A program made the position numbers and the translations under genes. Below the pieces are notes generated by a model that had not been told where the DNA came from, made no database searches, and worked only from the letters and a program-made list of their open reading frames with translations. From the NCBI GenBank assembly GCA_964631955.1, contig CAZWBA010000012.1:1-64000 (forward strand): DNA of 64,000 bases, given 5' to 3'. The stretch comes from CAMLJR01 sp964631955 (GTDB lineage Bacteria; Pseudomonadota; Gammaproteobacteria; Pseudomonadales; CAMLJR01). Position 1 is the stretch's first letter, and the number at the start of each line of letters is the position of its first letter. Below, one piece after another: positions 40,122 through 48,791 of this stretch.

Positions 40122-41186
40122 ATGGCGGATTTTTTGCGCGGAGTAATCGAAGGTTTTTATGGCCGAACCTGGTCATGGCCTGCGCGCCGCATGATGATCG
40201 ATTTTCTGCGCCAGCAGCGCTTCAATACCTATGTCTACGCGCCTAAGGCGGATCGTTATCTGCGTGGCGACTGGCGTCACTTGCACGATGTTGCCGGCTT
40301 CGATGAACTGCTGGCTTTACGCACGCATTGTTCCGCTCAATCGATCCGGTTCGGTATCGGTCTGAGTCCGAGCGGTCTGCAGGAGGCCTACACGGCACAG
40401 CACCGCGCTGCACTCGAACGAAAATTCAGACAGTTGAATCAGCTCGATAGCGATGTGCTGTGTATTCTGTTCGACGACATGCCCGGTGCGATCACTGATT
40501 TAGCGGAGCGTCAGGCCGCAATCATCAGAGACATTATGACGATGTCATCGGCGCGGCGTTTCGTGATGTGTCCTTCGTATTACAGTTTTGATCCTGTGCT
40601 CGAACAGATTTTCGGTGCGATGCCTCCACGTTATTGGGAAACGCTCGGCGACATGCTGCCTGAAGAAGTCGATATTTTCTGGACGGGACCGCTGGTGCTA
40701 TCACCGGGTTATTCGAAAGAAGATATTGTGGCGATCACAGCGCGTCTCGGTCGCAAACCGACGTTGTGGGATAATTATCCCGTCAATGACGGCAAACGTA
40801 TCAGCCGTTTCTTGTTTCTCAAGCCTGTGCGTAATCGTCCACATGAATTGCAGCAGTGGTGCAGCGGACATCTGGCGAATCCGATGAATCAACCGCTGCT
40901 GTCGCAATTACCGCTGGCCAGTCTTGCGCAAAGTTTGCTCGATAAACATTACGATGCCGATATTTTCTGGCGCGACGCATTGGAGTCATTTGTCGGAAAC
41001 GATCTGGCTGCGCTGTTGCGGCGCGATGTCGAACGTTTTCAGGATCTGGGACTCGATACCATCGATGAACATGATCGCCAAACGCTGATTGCGGAGTATG
41101 GGCGCATCGCGCATCCGGCCGCGGCAGAAGTGATCGACTGGTTGCGGGAGGGCTATCGTTTCGATCCCGCCTGCCTGACCTCATAG
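40122..41186 (+). CDS. GH84 beta-N-acetylglucosaminidase / O-GlcNAcase family protein (NAGidase domain)
   Basis: A 354-residue protein that is almost only the GH84 catalytic barrel. It opens RGVIEGFYGRTWSWPAR (6-22), then YVYAPKADRYLRGDWR (37-52; Lys42 would contact the GlcNAc C3 and C4 hydroxyls), the catalytic Asp pair in LCILFDDMPG (Asp118, Asp119), SYYSFDP, and WDNYPVND (216-223, with the conserved Asn). All the active-site residues known for GH84 (substrate-assisted catalysis through the 2-acetamido group) appear intact. No signal peptide is seen, and the C-terminal helical part is short, so it should be a cytoplasmic enzyme. It follows gcvT by 16 bases. The natural substrate (GlcNAc-modified protein, peptidoglycan fragment or other) is not indicated. 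Confidence 0.87.
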   Translation: MADFLRGVIEGFYGRTWSWPARRMMIDFLRQQRFNTYVYAPKADRYLRGDWRHLHDVAGFDELLALRTHCSAQSIRFGIGLSPSGLQEAYTAQHRAALERKFRQLNQLDSDVLCILFDDMPGAITDLAERQAAIIRDIMTMSSARRFVMCPSYYSFDPVLEQIFGAMPPRYWETLGDMLPEEVDIFWTGPLVLSPGYSKEDIVAITARLGRKPTLWDNYPVNDGKRISRFLFLKPVRNRPHELQQWCSGHLANPMNQPLLSQLPLASLAQSLLDKHYDADIFWRDALESFVGNDLAALLRRDVERFQDLGLDTIDEHDRQTLIAEYGRIAHPAAAEVIDWLREGYRFDPACLTS

Positions 41187-41335
41187 TAGAGGTGTATCGA
41201 TCTGCGAAGTCGCTTTTCGATGAGGTATTGTCGGGCGTTTATCATACCGGACACGGTCGTTTTGCCAGTTGTCACAGCGATGCAAAGCGTCTAACTTGCT
41301 GGCAGCGACACCATTTCATAACGCGGAGAAAAGCC

Positions 41336-43537
41336 ATGATTTCTTCAGGCGCCCTGTATAAAGGGAACGTGATCACCGTCAAGGCGATCGAACCGGGATT
41401 CGTTGAATTGTGTTTCGATCAGCCTGGTGCGGTCGTCAACACATTGGGCATGCAGGTAATGCGTGAGCTCGGTGAGGCGGCGCAAAAAATTCAGACGCAT
41501 GCAGGGCTGCGCGGCGTGCTGATCACCAGCGCGAAAGACGGCTTTATCGCCGGCGCCGATATCATGGAATTTTTGACGCTGTTCGCGAGCCCCGAAGACG
41601 AACTTATCGCGAATCTGAAAAATGCCGTTTCGGTGATCAATGGAATTGCCGATCTGCCCGTGCCTACCGTCGCCGCCATCAATGGCCAGGCATTTGGCGG
41701 CGGTTTCGAATTATGTCTCGCGTGCGATTACCGCGTGCTCGCCGCCGATGGCGTGGTCGGGCTTCCCGAAGTCAAACTCGGTATTTTCCCAGGCTTCGGC
41801 GGCACCGTGCGCTTGCCGCGTTTAATCGGCTGCGATAACGCGGTTGAGTGGATTGCATCAGGTGCTGAAAATAAATCGAACGTCGCATTGGCGGTTGGCG
41901 CGGTCGATGCGGTGGTGCCGAAGGAGCAATTGCGCGACGCGGCGTTATCGCTGTTAAAAAAATGCGCGGATGGCGATTTCGATTATCGTGCGCGCCGGAT
42001 CGAAAAAGATTCGCCGATCAAATTGAATGGCATTGAAAAAATGATGGCATTCATGACAGCAAAAGCCGTCGTTGCAGCACAGGCCGGACCGAATATGCCT
42101 GCGCCGATGGCCGCAGTGAAATCGATGGAAAAAAATGTCGACTCGACGCGCGACGAGGCATTGGCCATCGAGTTGAACGATTTCGTGAAAATTGCGAAAA
42201 CCCCGCAGGCCGCAGCGTTGATCGGCATCTTCATCAATAATCAGACTGTTGCGAAATTAAATCGTCGCTTCGATAAAAATGCAGCGCCTGTAGGGAAGGC
42301 CGGTGTGTTGGGTGCCGGCATCATGGGCGGCGGTATTTCTTTCCAGTCGGCTCTCAAAGGTGTGCCGGTGTTAATGAAGGATATCGCCGAAGCCGGGCTC
42401 GCCGCAGGTATGAAGGAAGCGGGCGGCTTATTGTCACAGCGCGTTGAGCGCGGCCGTATGAAGGCCGAGGAAATGGCGGGTGTGCTCGCGGCAATTCGTC
42501 CGACGCTCGATTATCAGGGATTCGATGAAGTCGATGCCGTTGTCGAAGCCGTCGTTGAAAATGCCAAAGTGAAAAAGGTCGTGCTCGCCGAATGCGAGGC
42601 GCAGATGGCAGAGAATGCAGTACTGACATCGAATACATCGACGATTTCGATTACTGATCTGGCTTCGGGGTTGAAGCGTCCGCAACAGTTTTGTGGCATG
42701 CACTTTTTCAATCCGGTGCATCGCATGCCACTCGTTGAAGTCATTCGCGGTAAGCAGACGAGCGATGCAACGGTTGCACGCATCGTCGATTTTGCGAAAA
42801 AAATGGGTAAGACGCCGATCGTTGTTAACGATTGCCCGGGCTTTCTCGTCAATCGCATTCTGTTCACATATTTTGCGGGATTCACATTATTGCTTCGCGA
42901 CGGCGCGGATTTCCGCAAGATCGATAAAGTCATGGAGAAATTCGGTTGGCCGATGGGGCCGGCGTATTTGCTCGATGTAGTCGGTATCGACACTGCGCAT
43001 CATGCAAGCGCGGTGATGTCGCAAGGTATTCCCGAGCGCTTCTCTTTCGCGGATAAGCCGGCGCTGACGGTGATGTTCGAGAATAAACGTTTCGGTCAGA
43101 AAAACGGTTCCGGTTTTTATCGCTATGAGCTCGATAAAAAAGGCAAACAGAAAAAAGTCGAAGATCCCGTCGCAATTGATTTGGTGAAATCGTTGCAGAA
43201 AGAGCAGCGCGAATTCAGCGACGAGGAAATTATTGCGCGCATGATGATTCCGATGTGTAACGAAACTGTTCGCTGCCTTGAAGAAGGCATTGTCGGTACA
43301 GCGGCTGAAGCAGATATGGGGCTTGTACTCGGTATCGGTTTCCCCCCATTCCGCGGCGGAGCGTTACGCTATATCGATCAAGTTGGTGAAGCGGAGTTTT
43401 GCGCGCTCGCCGACAAGTACGCATCGCTCGGCCCGATTTATCAGCCGACCGAAAATCTGCGCAAGATGGCGGCGGAAAAACGTAAATTCTATGGCGCTGT
43501 TAATTCAGCACCATTTAATTCAACACAGTCGGCATAA
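41336..43537 (+). CDS. fadB: Fatty acid oxidation complex alpha subunit
   Basis: Multifunctional subunit for beta-oxidation: enoyl-CoA hydratase/isomerase and 3-hydroxyacyl-CoA dehydrogenase. The N-terminal crotonase part shows INGQAFGGGFELCLACDYRV and LPEVKLGIFPGFGGTVRLPR (Glu catalysts). The dehydrogenase half has the NAD motif VLGAGIMGGGISFQSA, SNTSTISI, GMHFFNPVHRMPLVEVI (catalytic His) and VVNDCPGFLVNRI. It is 733 residues from ATG 41336 with GCGGAGAA upstream. A 15-base in-frame tandem duplication forms its last codons. fadA follows after 12 bases. Confidence 0.96.
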   Translation: MISSGALYKGNVITVKAIEPGFVELCFDQPGAVVNTLGMQVMRELGEAAQKIQTHAGLRGVLITSAKDGFIAGADIMEFLTLFASPEDELIANLKNAVSVINGIADLPVPTVAAINGQAFGGGFELCLACDYRVLAADGVVGLPEVKLGIFPGFGGTVRLPRLIGCDNAVEWIASGAENKSNVALAVGAVDAVVPKEQLRDAALSLLKKCADGDFDYRARRIEKDSPIKLNGIEKMMAFMTAKAVVAAQAGPNMPAPMAAVKSMEKNVDSTRDEALAIELNDFVKIAKTPQAAALIGIFINNQTVAKLNRRFDKNAAPVGKAGVLGAGIMGGGISFQSALKGVPVLMKDIAEAGLAAGMKEAGGLLSQRVERGRMKAEEMAGVLAAIRPTLDYQGFDEVDAVVEAVVENAKVKKVVLAECEAQMAENAVLTSNTSTISITDLASGLKRPQQFCGMHFFNPVHRMPLVEVIRGKQTSDATVARIVDFAKKMGKTPIVVNDCPGFLVNRILFTYFAGFTLLLRDGADFRKIDKVMEKFGWPMGPAYLLDVVGIDTAHHASAVMSQGIPERFSFADKPALTVMFENKRFGQKNGSGFYRYELDKKGKQKKVEDPVAIDLVKSLQKEQREFSDEEIIARMMIPMCNETVRCLEEGIVGTAAEADMGLVLGIGFPPFRGGALRYIDQVGEAEFCALADKYASLGPIYQPTENLRKMAAEKRKFYGAVNSAPFNSTQSA
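43500..43529 (+). repeat. 15-bp in-frame tandem duplication at the end of fadB
   Basis: The units at 43500-43514 and 43515-43529 agree at 12 of 15 positions (ttaattca-cac). They encode the C-terminal pattern Asn-Ser-Ala-Pro-Phe / Asn-Ser-Thr-Gln-Ser just before the stop. Confidence 0.6.
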
Positions 43538-43549
43538 GGAGAGACGATC

Positions 43550-44725
43550 ATGACTTTGCGAGATAACGATGCAGTGATTGTCGATTGCGCACGTACGCCG
43601 ATGGGCCGTTCGAAAAATGGTGTGTTTCGTTTTACACGTGCGGAAGATATGTCCGCCGATTTGATTGAAGCAGTGCTGGCGCGTAACGAAGCGCTCGACC
43701 CTGCCGATATCGAAGACGTGATTTGGGGTTGCGTGAATCAAACCAAAGAGCAGGGCTGGAATGTCGCGCGCATGATGATGTTGCTCACGCGAATTCCGCA
43801 CACCGTTGCCGCGCAAACCGTGAGCCGTTTGTGCGGTTCGTCGATGGCGGCATTGCATACGGCGACACAGGCGATTCAAACCGGTAATGGCGATGTATTT
43901 GTCGTCGGCGGTGTCGAGCATATGGGACATTTGCCAATGGATCATGGTGTCGATCCCAATCCGCGCCTGAGTAAACATGTTGCGAAAGCCGCGGGCATGA
44001 TGGGATTAACGGCTGAAGCGCTGGCGATGCTGCACGGCATTTCGCGCGAAGATCAGGATCAGTTCGGTTTGCGTTCGCAATTGCGCGCGTATGCGGCACA
44101 ACAATCCGGCGCATTCGACCGCGAAATCGTATCGATCGAAGGCCACGACGAAGATGGTTTGAAACAATTGGTTCGCCACGACACCACGATTCGCGGCGAT
44201 ACCACGATCGAAGCGCTGCGTGATTTGCCGCCGGCATTCAATCCGAAAGGCGGCACGGTGACAGCGGGCACGAGTTCGCAGGTCGCCGATGGCGCATCGG
44301 TGATGCTGATAATGTCGAGCGCCAAAGCAAAAGCGTTAGGTTTGAAACCGCGCGCAAAAATTGTCAGCATGGCCGTGGCGGGCGTCGATCCATCGATCAT
44401 GGGTTATGGTCCTGTGCCGTCGACGCAGAAGGCCTTGCAGCGTGCGGGTTTGAAAATTGAAGATATGGATTTCGTCGAATTGAACGAAGCGTTCGCGGGC
44501 CAGGCATTGCCTGTGCTAAACGATTTGAATCTGCGCGACAAAATGGATGAGAAAGTGAATTTGAATGGCGGTGCGATCGCGCTCGGCCACCCGTTCGGTT
44601 GTTCGGGCACGCGTATCACCACCACGCTGCTGCATATCATGGAGGCGCGCGACGGCCATTTCGGTCTCGCGACGATGTGCATCGGTTTGGGACAGGGTAT
44701 TTCCACCATTATCGAGCGCCTTTGA
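43550..44725 (+). CDS. fadA: 3-ketoacyl-CoA thiolase (FadA)
   Basis: Beta subunit of the fatty-acid oxidation complex, cleaving 3-ketoacyl-CoA with CoA. The acylated Cys is in QTVSRLCGSSMAALH, GGVEHMGHLPM follows, the catalytic His in FVELNEAFAGQALPVL, and the second Cys in GGAIALGHPFGCSGTRI. Its 391 residues and position directly after fadB (AAGGAGAG before the ATG) define a fadBA operon. No FadR or PsrA-type operator could be identified with confidence upstream of fadB. Confidence 0.96.
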   Translation: MTLRDNDAVIVDCARTPMGRSKNGVFRFTRAEDMSADLIEAVLARNEALDPADIEDVIWGCVNQTKEQGWNVARMMMLLTRIPHTVAAQTVSRLCGSSMAALHTATQAIQTGNGDVFVVGGVEHMGHLPMDHGVDPNPRLSKHVAKAAGMMGLTAEALAMLHGISREDQDQFGLRSQLRAYAAQQSGAFDREIVSIEGHDEDGLKQLVRHDTTIRGDTTIEALRDLPPAFNPKGGTVTAGTSSQVADGASVMLIMSSAKAKALGLKPRAKIVSMAVAGVDPSIMGYGPVPSTQKALQRAGLKIEDMDFVELNEAFAGQALPVLNDLNLRDKMDEKVNLNGGAIALGHPFGCSGTRITTTLLHIMEARDGHFGLATMCIGLGQGISTIIERL

Positions 44726-44746
44726 AGAGTCGCGGTAAACAGATCG

Positions 44747-46126
44747 ATGACATCCGATGTAGCTGCTGCGGCACGATTGATTCGTGTCGCAGCAGAAAAT
44801 CCCGAAGCTGAATTCGAAGCATTGCTTGAAAAAATGCAATCTGAAGCTGGTCGCGAGTTTCTGCTCGCGGTCGATTTCAATTTTCACGAATACTGGCGCG
44901 AGCAAAAAAATAGCATCGCCTTGACTGCGCTGTTTTATGCGAAGGGCGGAGGCGTTTCGATTGCAGTGCTGCGCACCGAGCTATTCGATCAATGTAAGGA
45001 CATTCATTCGGAATCGCTGTCCGGTTTAATCGCAGGGTTACCTGTCGCACTGCTTTCGCTCGATGACGCGATGCCATTGCAGCCGATCGCGATCCCAAAG
45101 CCGTGGGGCCAGGAAATTTGGTACACGGGTATCGAAAAACGCGGTGTGGCTGAAATTGGCGAAGCAGGTCGTGGCGTGCCGTTGCCGTGGTTGCTCGCGG
45201 TGGCTCCACAACGTTTAACGCGGGGTGCGCAGCAGCCGATTCTGTTAAAGATTCTCGATCCATTGCCGGCGCCGGTGTTCGGCGATTTGTATTTCGAATT
45301 GCATCGTGAAAAGCAGGAAGTGTATGTCGTCACCGCAGTGGATCGAGCCGCCTGGCCCGACGGGGTCGGTGCGATTCGATTTGGTTTCGATACAGCCCTT
45401 CGTAAGGCGTATGCGGACGATTCGGCATTCATCGATGCATATCTGAGAGCAGTGCGCGACTATCGGGACGTGCGTAAACAAATCGATATTCAGGTCGATG
45501 AATTTCGTGTGCGCGATGGCATTGGATTGGACGAACCCGTTGCCGCGGCAACGCTGGCGCAATGGCTGGAAGAAATTGAACCTGCCTTGCGGGAGGGCGA
45601 GACGAAGCTGCGTGCGCAGATGGAATCATTCACGGCGCTGAAGCCCTTGCGTATCGGCGATGTGGTCAGGGTTCCGTGTTTGCTGCCCCATTCATTGCAG
45701 CATGGCGTGCGGACGGTCGAGTTCCAGACTCCCGTATACGAGCGGCTGATTTTATCTTTTGCGCAAAAGGTGTTGACTCAATCGGAATGGGATACCGAGG
45801 AGGCGGCCGGCGTATTGCAGCTCGATCCGGAGCCGCCGGCAGAGTTTCCACTCCTCGCTCAGGGTGAGGGCTGGAAGGAAGAACAGATCGTCCGGTTCGA
45901 CGATTTCGAAGTGCGCCGCATCACCCTGCAACCGCATGCGCAAATGCGTATCGAGCCCGGCAGCCGCTACGGCTTGGGGATGGTGGTGGGACAGGCATTA
46001 CGGTTGGGGGATCGTGTGCTCAAGCCCGATGATGCGGTGCTGTTGCCCGCGGGGTTGCGAGCGCAGCTCCTTCGCAATGGGAATGACAATACGGGCTATT
46101 TTTTGCTCGCTCTGCCGCTTTCTTGA
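44747..46126 (+). CDS. Phosphomannose-isomerase-like cupin protein of unknown function
   Basis: A 459-residue protein resembling type I mannose-6-phosphate isomerases in part. It has IPKPWGQEIWYTG (about 116-128, the PMI start motif) and QQPILLKILDPLPAPVFGDLYFELHREKQEVYVV (about 163-196), where the spacing to a His-x-Glu-Lys-x-Glu cluster recalls the PMI metal site, though not exactly. The first 110 residues are extra and helical. The C-terminal 70 residues (ITLQPHAQMRIEPGSRYGLGMVVG) look like a second, degenerate cupin. It is unlikely to be the main ManA. It follows fadA by 21 bases, perhaps by read-through only. Confidence 0.7.
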   Translation: MTSDVAAAARLIRVAAENPEAEFEALLEKMQSEAGREFLLAVDFNFHEYWREQKNSIALTALFYAKGGGVSIAVLRTELFDQCKDIHSESLSGLIAGLPVALLSLDDAMPLQPIAIPKPWGQEIWYTGIEKRGVAEIGEAGRGVPLPWLLAVAPQRLTRGAQQPILLKILDPLPAPVFGDLYFELHREKQEVYVVTAVDRAAWPDGVGAIRFGFDTALRKAYADDSAFIDAYLRAVRDYRDVRKQIDIQVDEFRVRDGIGLDEPVAAATLAQWLEEIEPALREGETKLRAQMESFTALKPLRIGDVVRVPCLLPHSLQHGVRTVEFQTPVYERLILSFAQKVLTQSEWDTEEAAGVLQLDPEPPAEFPLLAQGEGWKEEQIVRFDDFEVRRITLQPHAQMRIEPGSRYGLGMVVGQALRLGDRVLKPDDAVLLPAGLRAQLLRNGNDNTGYFLLALPLS

Positions 46127-46344
46127 ATGCGGGTCTCGTCTGCCCCCGGGAGCGGTTGCCGCTGCGATGGAGGGTGTGGCACAATCAGCGCCCGCTGCTG
46201 CAGCTTGCCACGTTATCGAATCGTTGAATTTCTCTAAAAATCAATGAATTGAAGCGACTGATTAAAGTTGTTGTGAGTGTTGCGAGATGTGAGCGTCGCG
46301 ACAGGATATGCGTGTCACTGATGTGCAGACGGTTCGAATTAAAA

Positions 46345-46429
46345 GCGAAAGTGGCGAAATTGGTAGACGCACTGGATTTAGGTTCCAGCGCCGCAAGGCG
46401 TGAGAGTTCGAGTCTCTCCTTTCGCACCA
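46345..46429 (+). tRNA. tRNA-Leu(UAG)
   Basis: An 85-base class II tRNA. The acceptor stem GCGAAAG (46345-46351) pairs with CTTTCGC (46419-46425), with discriminator A and encoded CCA (46427-46429). The anticodon stem ctgga/tccag carries the TAG anticodon, the variable arm gccgcaaggcgt forms a short stem, and the T-loop is TTCGAGT. tig begins 61 bases downstream; processing from a common transcript is possible. Confidence 0.97.
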
Positions 46430-46490
46430 TATCCGTTATTTAAATTTCCGGGGCGCGTCCCTGTTCCAGAACAATTATTGGGGAAAGACC

Positions 46491-47804
46491 ATGCAGGTTT
46501 CATTAGAGACAACTTCGGCCCTTGAACGCCGGCTGACGATTGGCGTACCGGCCGAGCGTGTGGAAAGCGAAATCAACGCACGGTTGCAGCGTGCCGCACA
46601 GCAAGTGCGTATTCCCGGTTTTCGCCCCGGTAAAGTGCCCATGAAGATTGTCCGTCAGCGTTTCGGAGAAGGGGTGCGTCAGGAGGTGCTCGGCGAAGTG
46701 CTGAACCAGACGTTCGCAGAAGCCGTTCAGCAGCAGCAATTGAAGCCGGCCGGTCGGCCGTCGATTCAGCCCAAGACGCTGGAAGAGGGCAAGGATCTCG
46801 AGTACATCGCGACGTTCGAAGTTTTCCCCGAGATTGTTCTCGGCGATTACAGCGTCATCGAAGTCGTCAAGCCCGTTGCCGAAGTCACCGATCAGGACAT
46901 CGACAAGATGATCGAGACGCTGCGCAACCAGCAGGGCACCTGGGAGGCAGTATCGCGCACCGCCAAGAGCGGAGATGAGGTCAATATCGATTTCACCGGA
47001 CGCAAAGACGGTGAGGCTTTCGAAGGCGGCACCGCACAGGGCAGCACGCTCGTGCTGGGCTCGAAGCGCATGATTCCCGGATTTGAAGATGCCATCGTCG
47101 GTATGGGTGCTGGTGAAGAAAAAGTGGTTCCCCTGACTTTCCCAGAGGATTATCACAGCGAGGCGCTCAAAGGCGCTGCGGTCGAATTCACCATCAAGCT
47201 GAACGCAGTAAAAGAGCAGAAGCCTGCCGAATTGAGCGATGAGTTTTTCGCCAGATTTGGTGTTAAGGAAGGTGGTGAGGCCGCATTCCGTAAAGAAGTC
47301 GCCCAGAACATGACGCGTGAGTTGAAAAACGCAACCAAGAATAAAATCAAGAGTCAGGTAATGGACGGGCTGTTGAAGGTGCACGAGGATCTGTCGGTTC
47401 CCGCAGCGCTCGTTGCCGAAGAGATCAAGGTGCTGCGTGGTCAGATGGTGCAGCAGTTTGGCGGTGCCAATAACGATATGGATTTCTCCTCGATTCTTCC
47501 CGACGATATGTTCCGCGAGCAAAGTCAGCGTCGCGTGAAGCTCGGTTTGATTCTTAACGAAATCATTATCAAGGAAAATGTCCGCCCCGAAGCGGCCGAT
47601 GTGCGCAGTGCCATCGAGGAGCTAGCTTCGACCTACGAGGATCCGAAGGAAGTTATCGACTGGTATTACTCTAATCGTCAGCAGCTGCAAGGTATTGAGG
47701 CTATGGTTGCCGAAGATAAGGTCGTCGATCAGTTGCTCTCGCATGCGAAAGTATCGGAAAAGGTGGCCTCCTACGAAGAAGTGCTGAAACCCGAGGGCAA
47801 ATAA
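46491..47804 (+). CDS. tig: Trigger factor
   Basis: Ribosome-bound chaperone and prolyl isomerase acting on nascent chains. The ribosome-binding domain holds the signature GFRPGKVPMKIVRQRFG (residues about 43-59), the FKBP-type domain includes VNIDFTGRKDGEAFEGG and MIPGFEDAIVGMGAGEEK, and the C-terminal chaperone arm runs to residue 437. GGGGAAAGACC precedes the ATG. It leads the conserved tig-clpP-clpX-lon-hupB-ppiD series. No obvious terminator follows it. Confidence 0.97.
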   Translation: MQVSLETTSALERRLTIGVPAERVESEINARLQRAAQQVRIPGFRPGKVPMKIVRQRFGEGVRQEVLGEVLNQTFAEAVQQQQLKPAGRPSIQPKTLEEGKDLEYIATFEVFPEIVLGDYSVIEVVKPVAEVTDQDIDKMIETLRNQQGTWEAVSRTAKSGDEVNIDFTGRKDGEAFEGGTAQGSTLVLGSKRMIPGFEDAIVGMGAGEEKVVPLTFPEDYHSEALKGAAVEFTIKLNAVKEQKPAELSDEFFARFGVKEGGEAAFRKEVAQNMTRELKNATKNKIKSQVMDGLLKVHEDLSVPAALVAEEIKVLRGQMVQQFGGANNDMDFSSILPDDMFREQSQRRVKLGLILNEIIIKENVRPEAADVRSAIEELASTYEDPKEVIDWYYSNRQQLQGIEAMVAEDKVVDQLLSHAKVSEKVASYEEVLKPEGK

Positions 47805-48005
47805 GCCCCTGCAGAGCGAAAAAGCAGACGTTGTGTATTCGAGCCGCTACACTAGTTTTGGCTGTACAGCTTCGGGAAGTTCGATTGAGCACGAATGATT
47901 CTTCGAGGCTGTTTTGCTCACGTGAAAGCTGATAGCAACGCAGTATCACTACGAACATACAAAGCACGAACATACCAGGCATTAGTGGCGAGAAGAGAGT
48001 AGAGC

Positions 48006-48650
48006 ATGTCGAATTATTCGTTCGATGCAAGAAACAAAAACACCATCAACAACCTTGGTCTTATCCCGATGGTCGTCGAGCAGACGGCACGGGGTGAGCG
48101 CTCATACGACATCTATTCGCGTCTTCTGAAAGAACGTGTGGTGTTCTGTGTGGGCCCCGTCGAAGACCACATGGCCAATCTGATCGTGGCTCAATTGTTG
48201 TTCCTTGAATCGGAAAATCCGGACAAGGATATTCATCTTTATATCAATTCGCCGGGCGGCTCCGTTACTGCCGGCCTGGCCATTTACGACACGATGCAGT
48301 TCATCAAGCCCGATGTCAGCACCATGTGCATCGGTCAGGCTGCGAGTATGGGATCGTTCCTGCTGTCCGGCGGCGCTCCCGGCAAGCGCTTCATCCTGCC
48401 GAATGCCCGTACGATGATCCACCAGCCAAGCGGTGGGGCACAGGGCCAGGCGACGGATATCGATATCCATGCGCGTGAAATTCTGATTATTCGTCAGCGG
48501 CTTAACGAGCTGATGGCAAAACATACCGGCCAGTCTCTGGAAACTATCGAGCGCGACACCGAACGCGATAATTTCATGAATGCCGAGCAATCGAAAAATT
48601 ATGGGCTGGTCGATCAGGTTCTTACGCAGCGTCCATCTGCTGGTAAGTAA
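48006..48650 (+). CDS. clpP: ATP-dependent Clp protease proteolytic subunit
   Basis: Barrel-forming serine peptidase that degrades proteins fed by ClpX (and ClpA). The catalytic triad is Ser114 (GQAASMGSFLL), His139 (RTMIHQPSGG) and Asp188 (DTERDNFM). A short N-terminal propeptide is expected before the mature chain, since ALVPMVVEQT-like sequence (LIPMVVEQTARGERSYD) starts near residue 19. Length 214. clpX begins 141 bases downstream, so it may have its own promoter as well as read-through. Confidence 0.97.
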   Translation: MSNYSFDARNKNTINNLGLIPMVVEQTARGERSYDIYSRLLKERVVFCVGPVEDHMANLIVAQLLFLESENPDKDIHLYINSPGGSVTAGLAIYDTMQFIKPDVSTMCIGQAASMGSFLLSGGAPGKRFILPNARTMIHQPSGGAQGQATDIDIHAREILIIRQRLNELMAKHTGQSLETIERDTERDNFMNAEQSKNYGLVDQVLTQRPSAGK

Positions 48651-48791
48651 ACCGTTTAAAACGTCGCCCAGTGCAAGCTTCGTATTGGCGCGGCTTGCAA
48701 AACCGGACAAAAGACAGCATCTTTAGCGGAGGAGGCATTCCGGCAGCTACTGCGGAAACGGTCCCTCCTCCCACCGAGAGGTCGAATTTCG

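Noticed and set aside
46503..47522. Long open frame (339 codons) antisense to trigger factor
   Set aside because: Mirror of the highly conserved tig coding sequence; composition typical of an antisense shadow.
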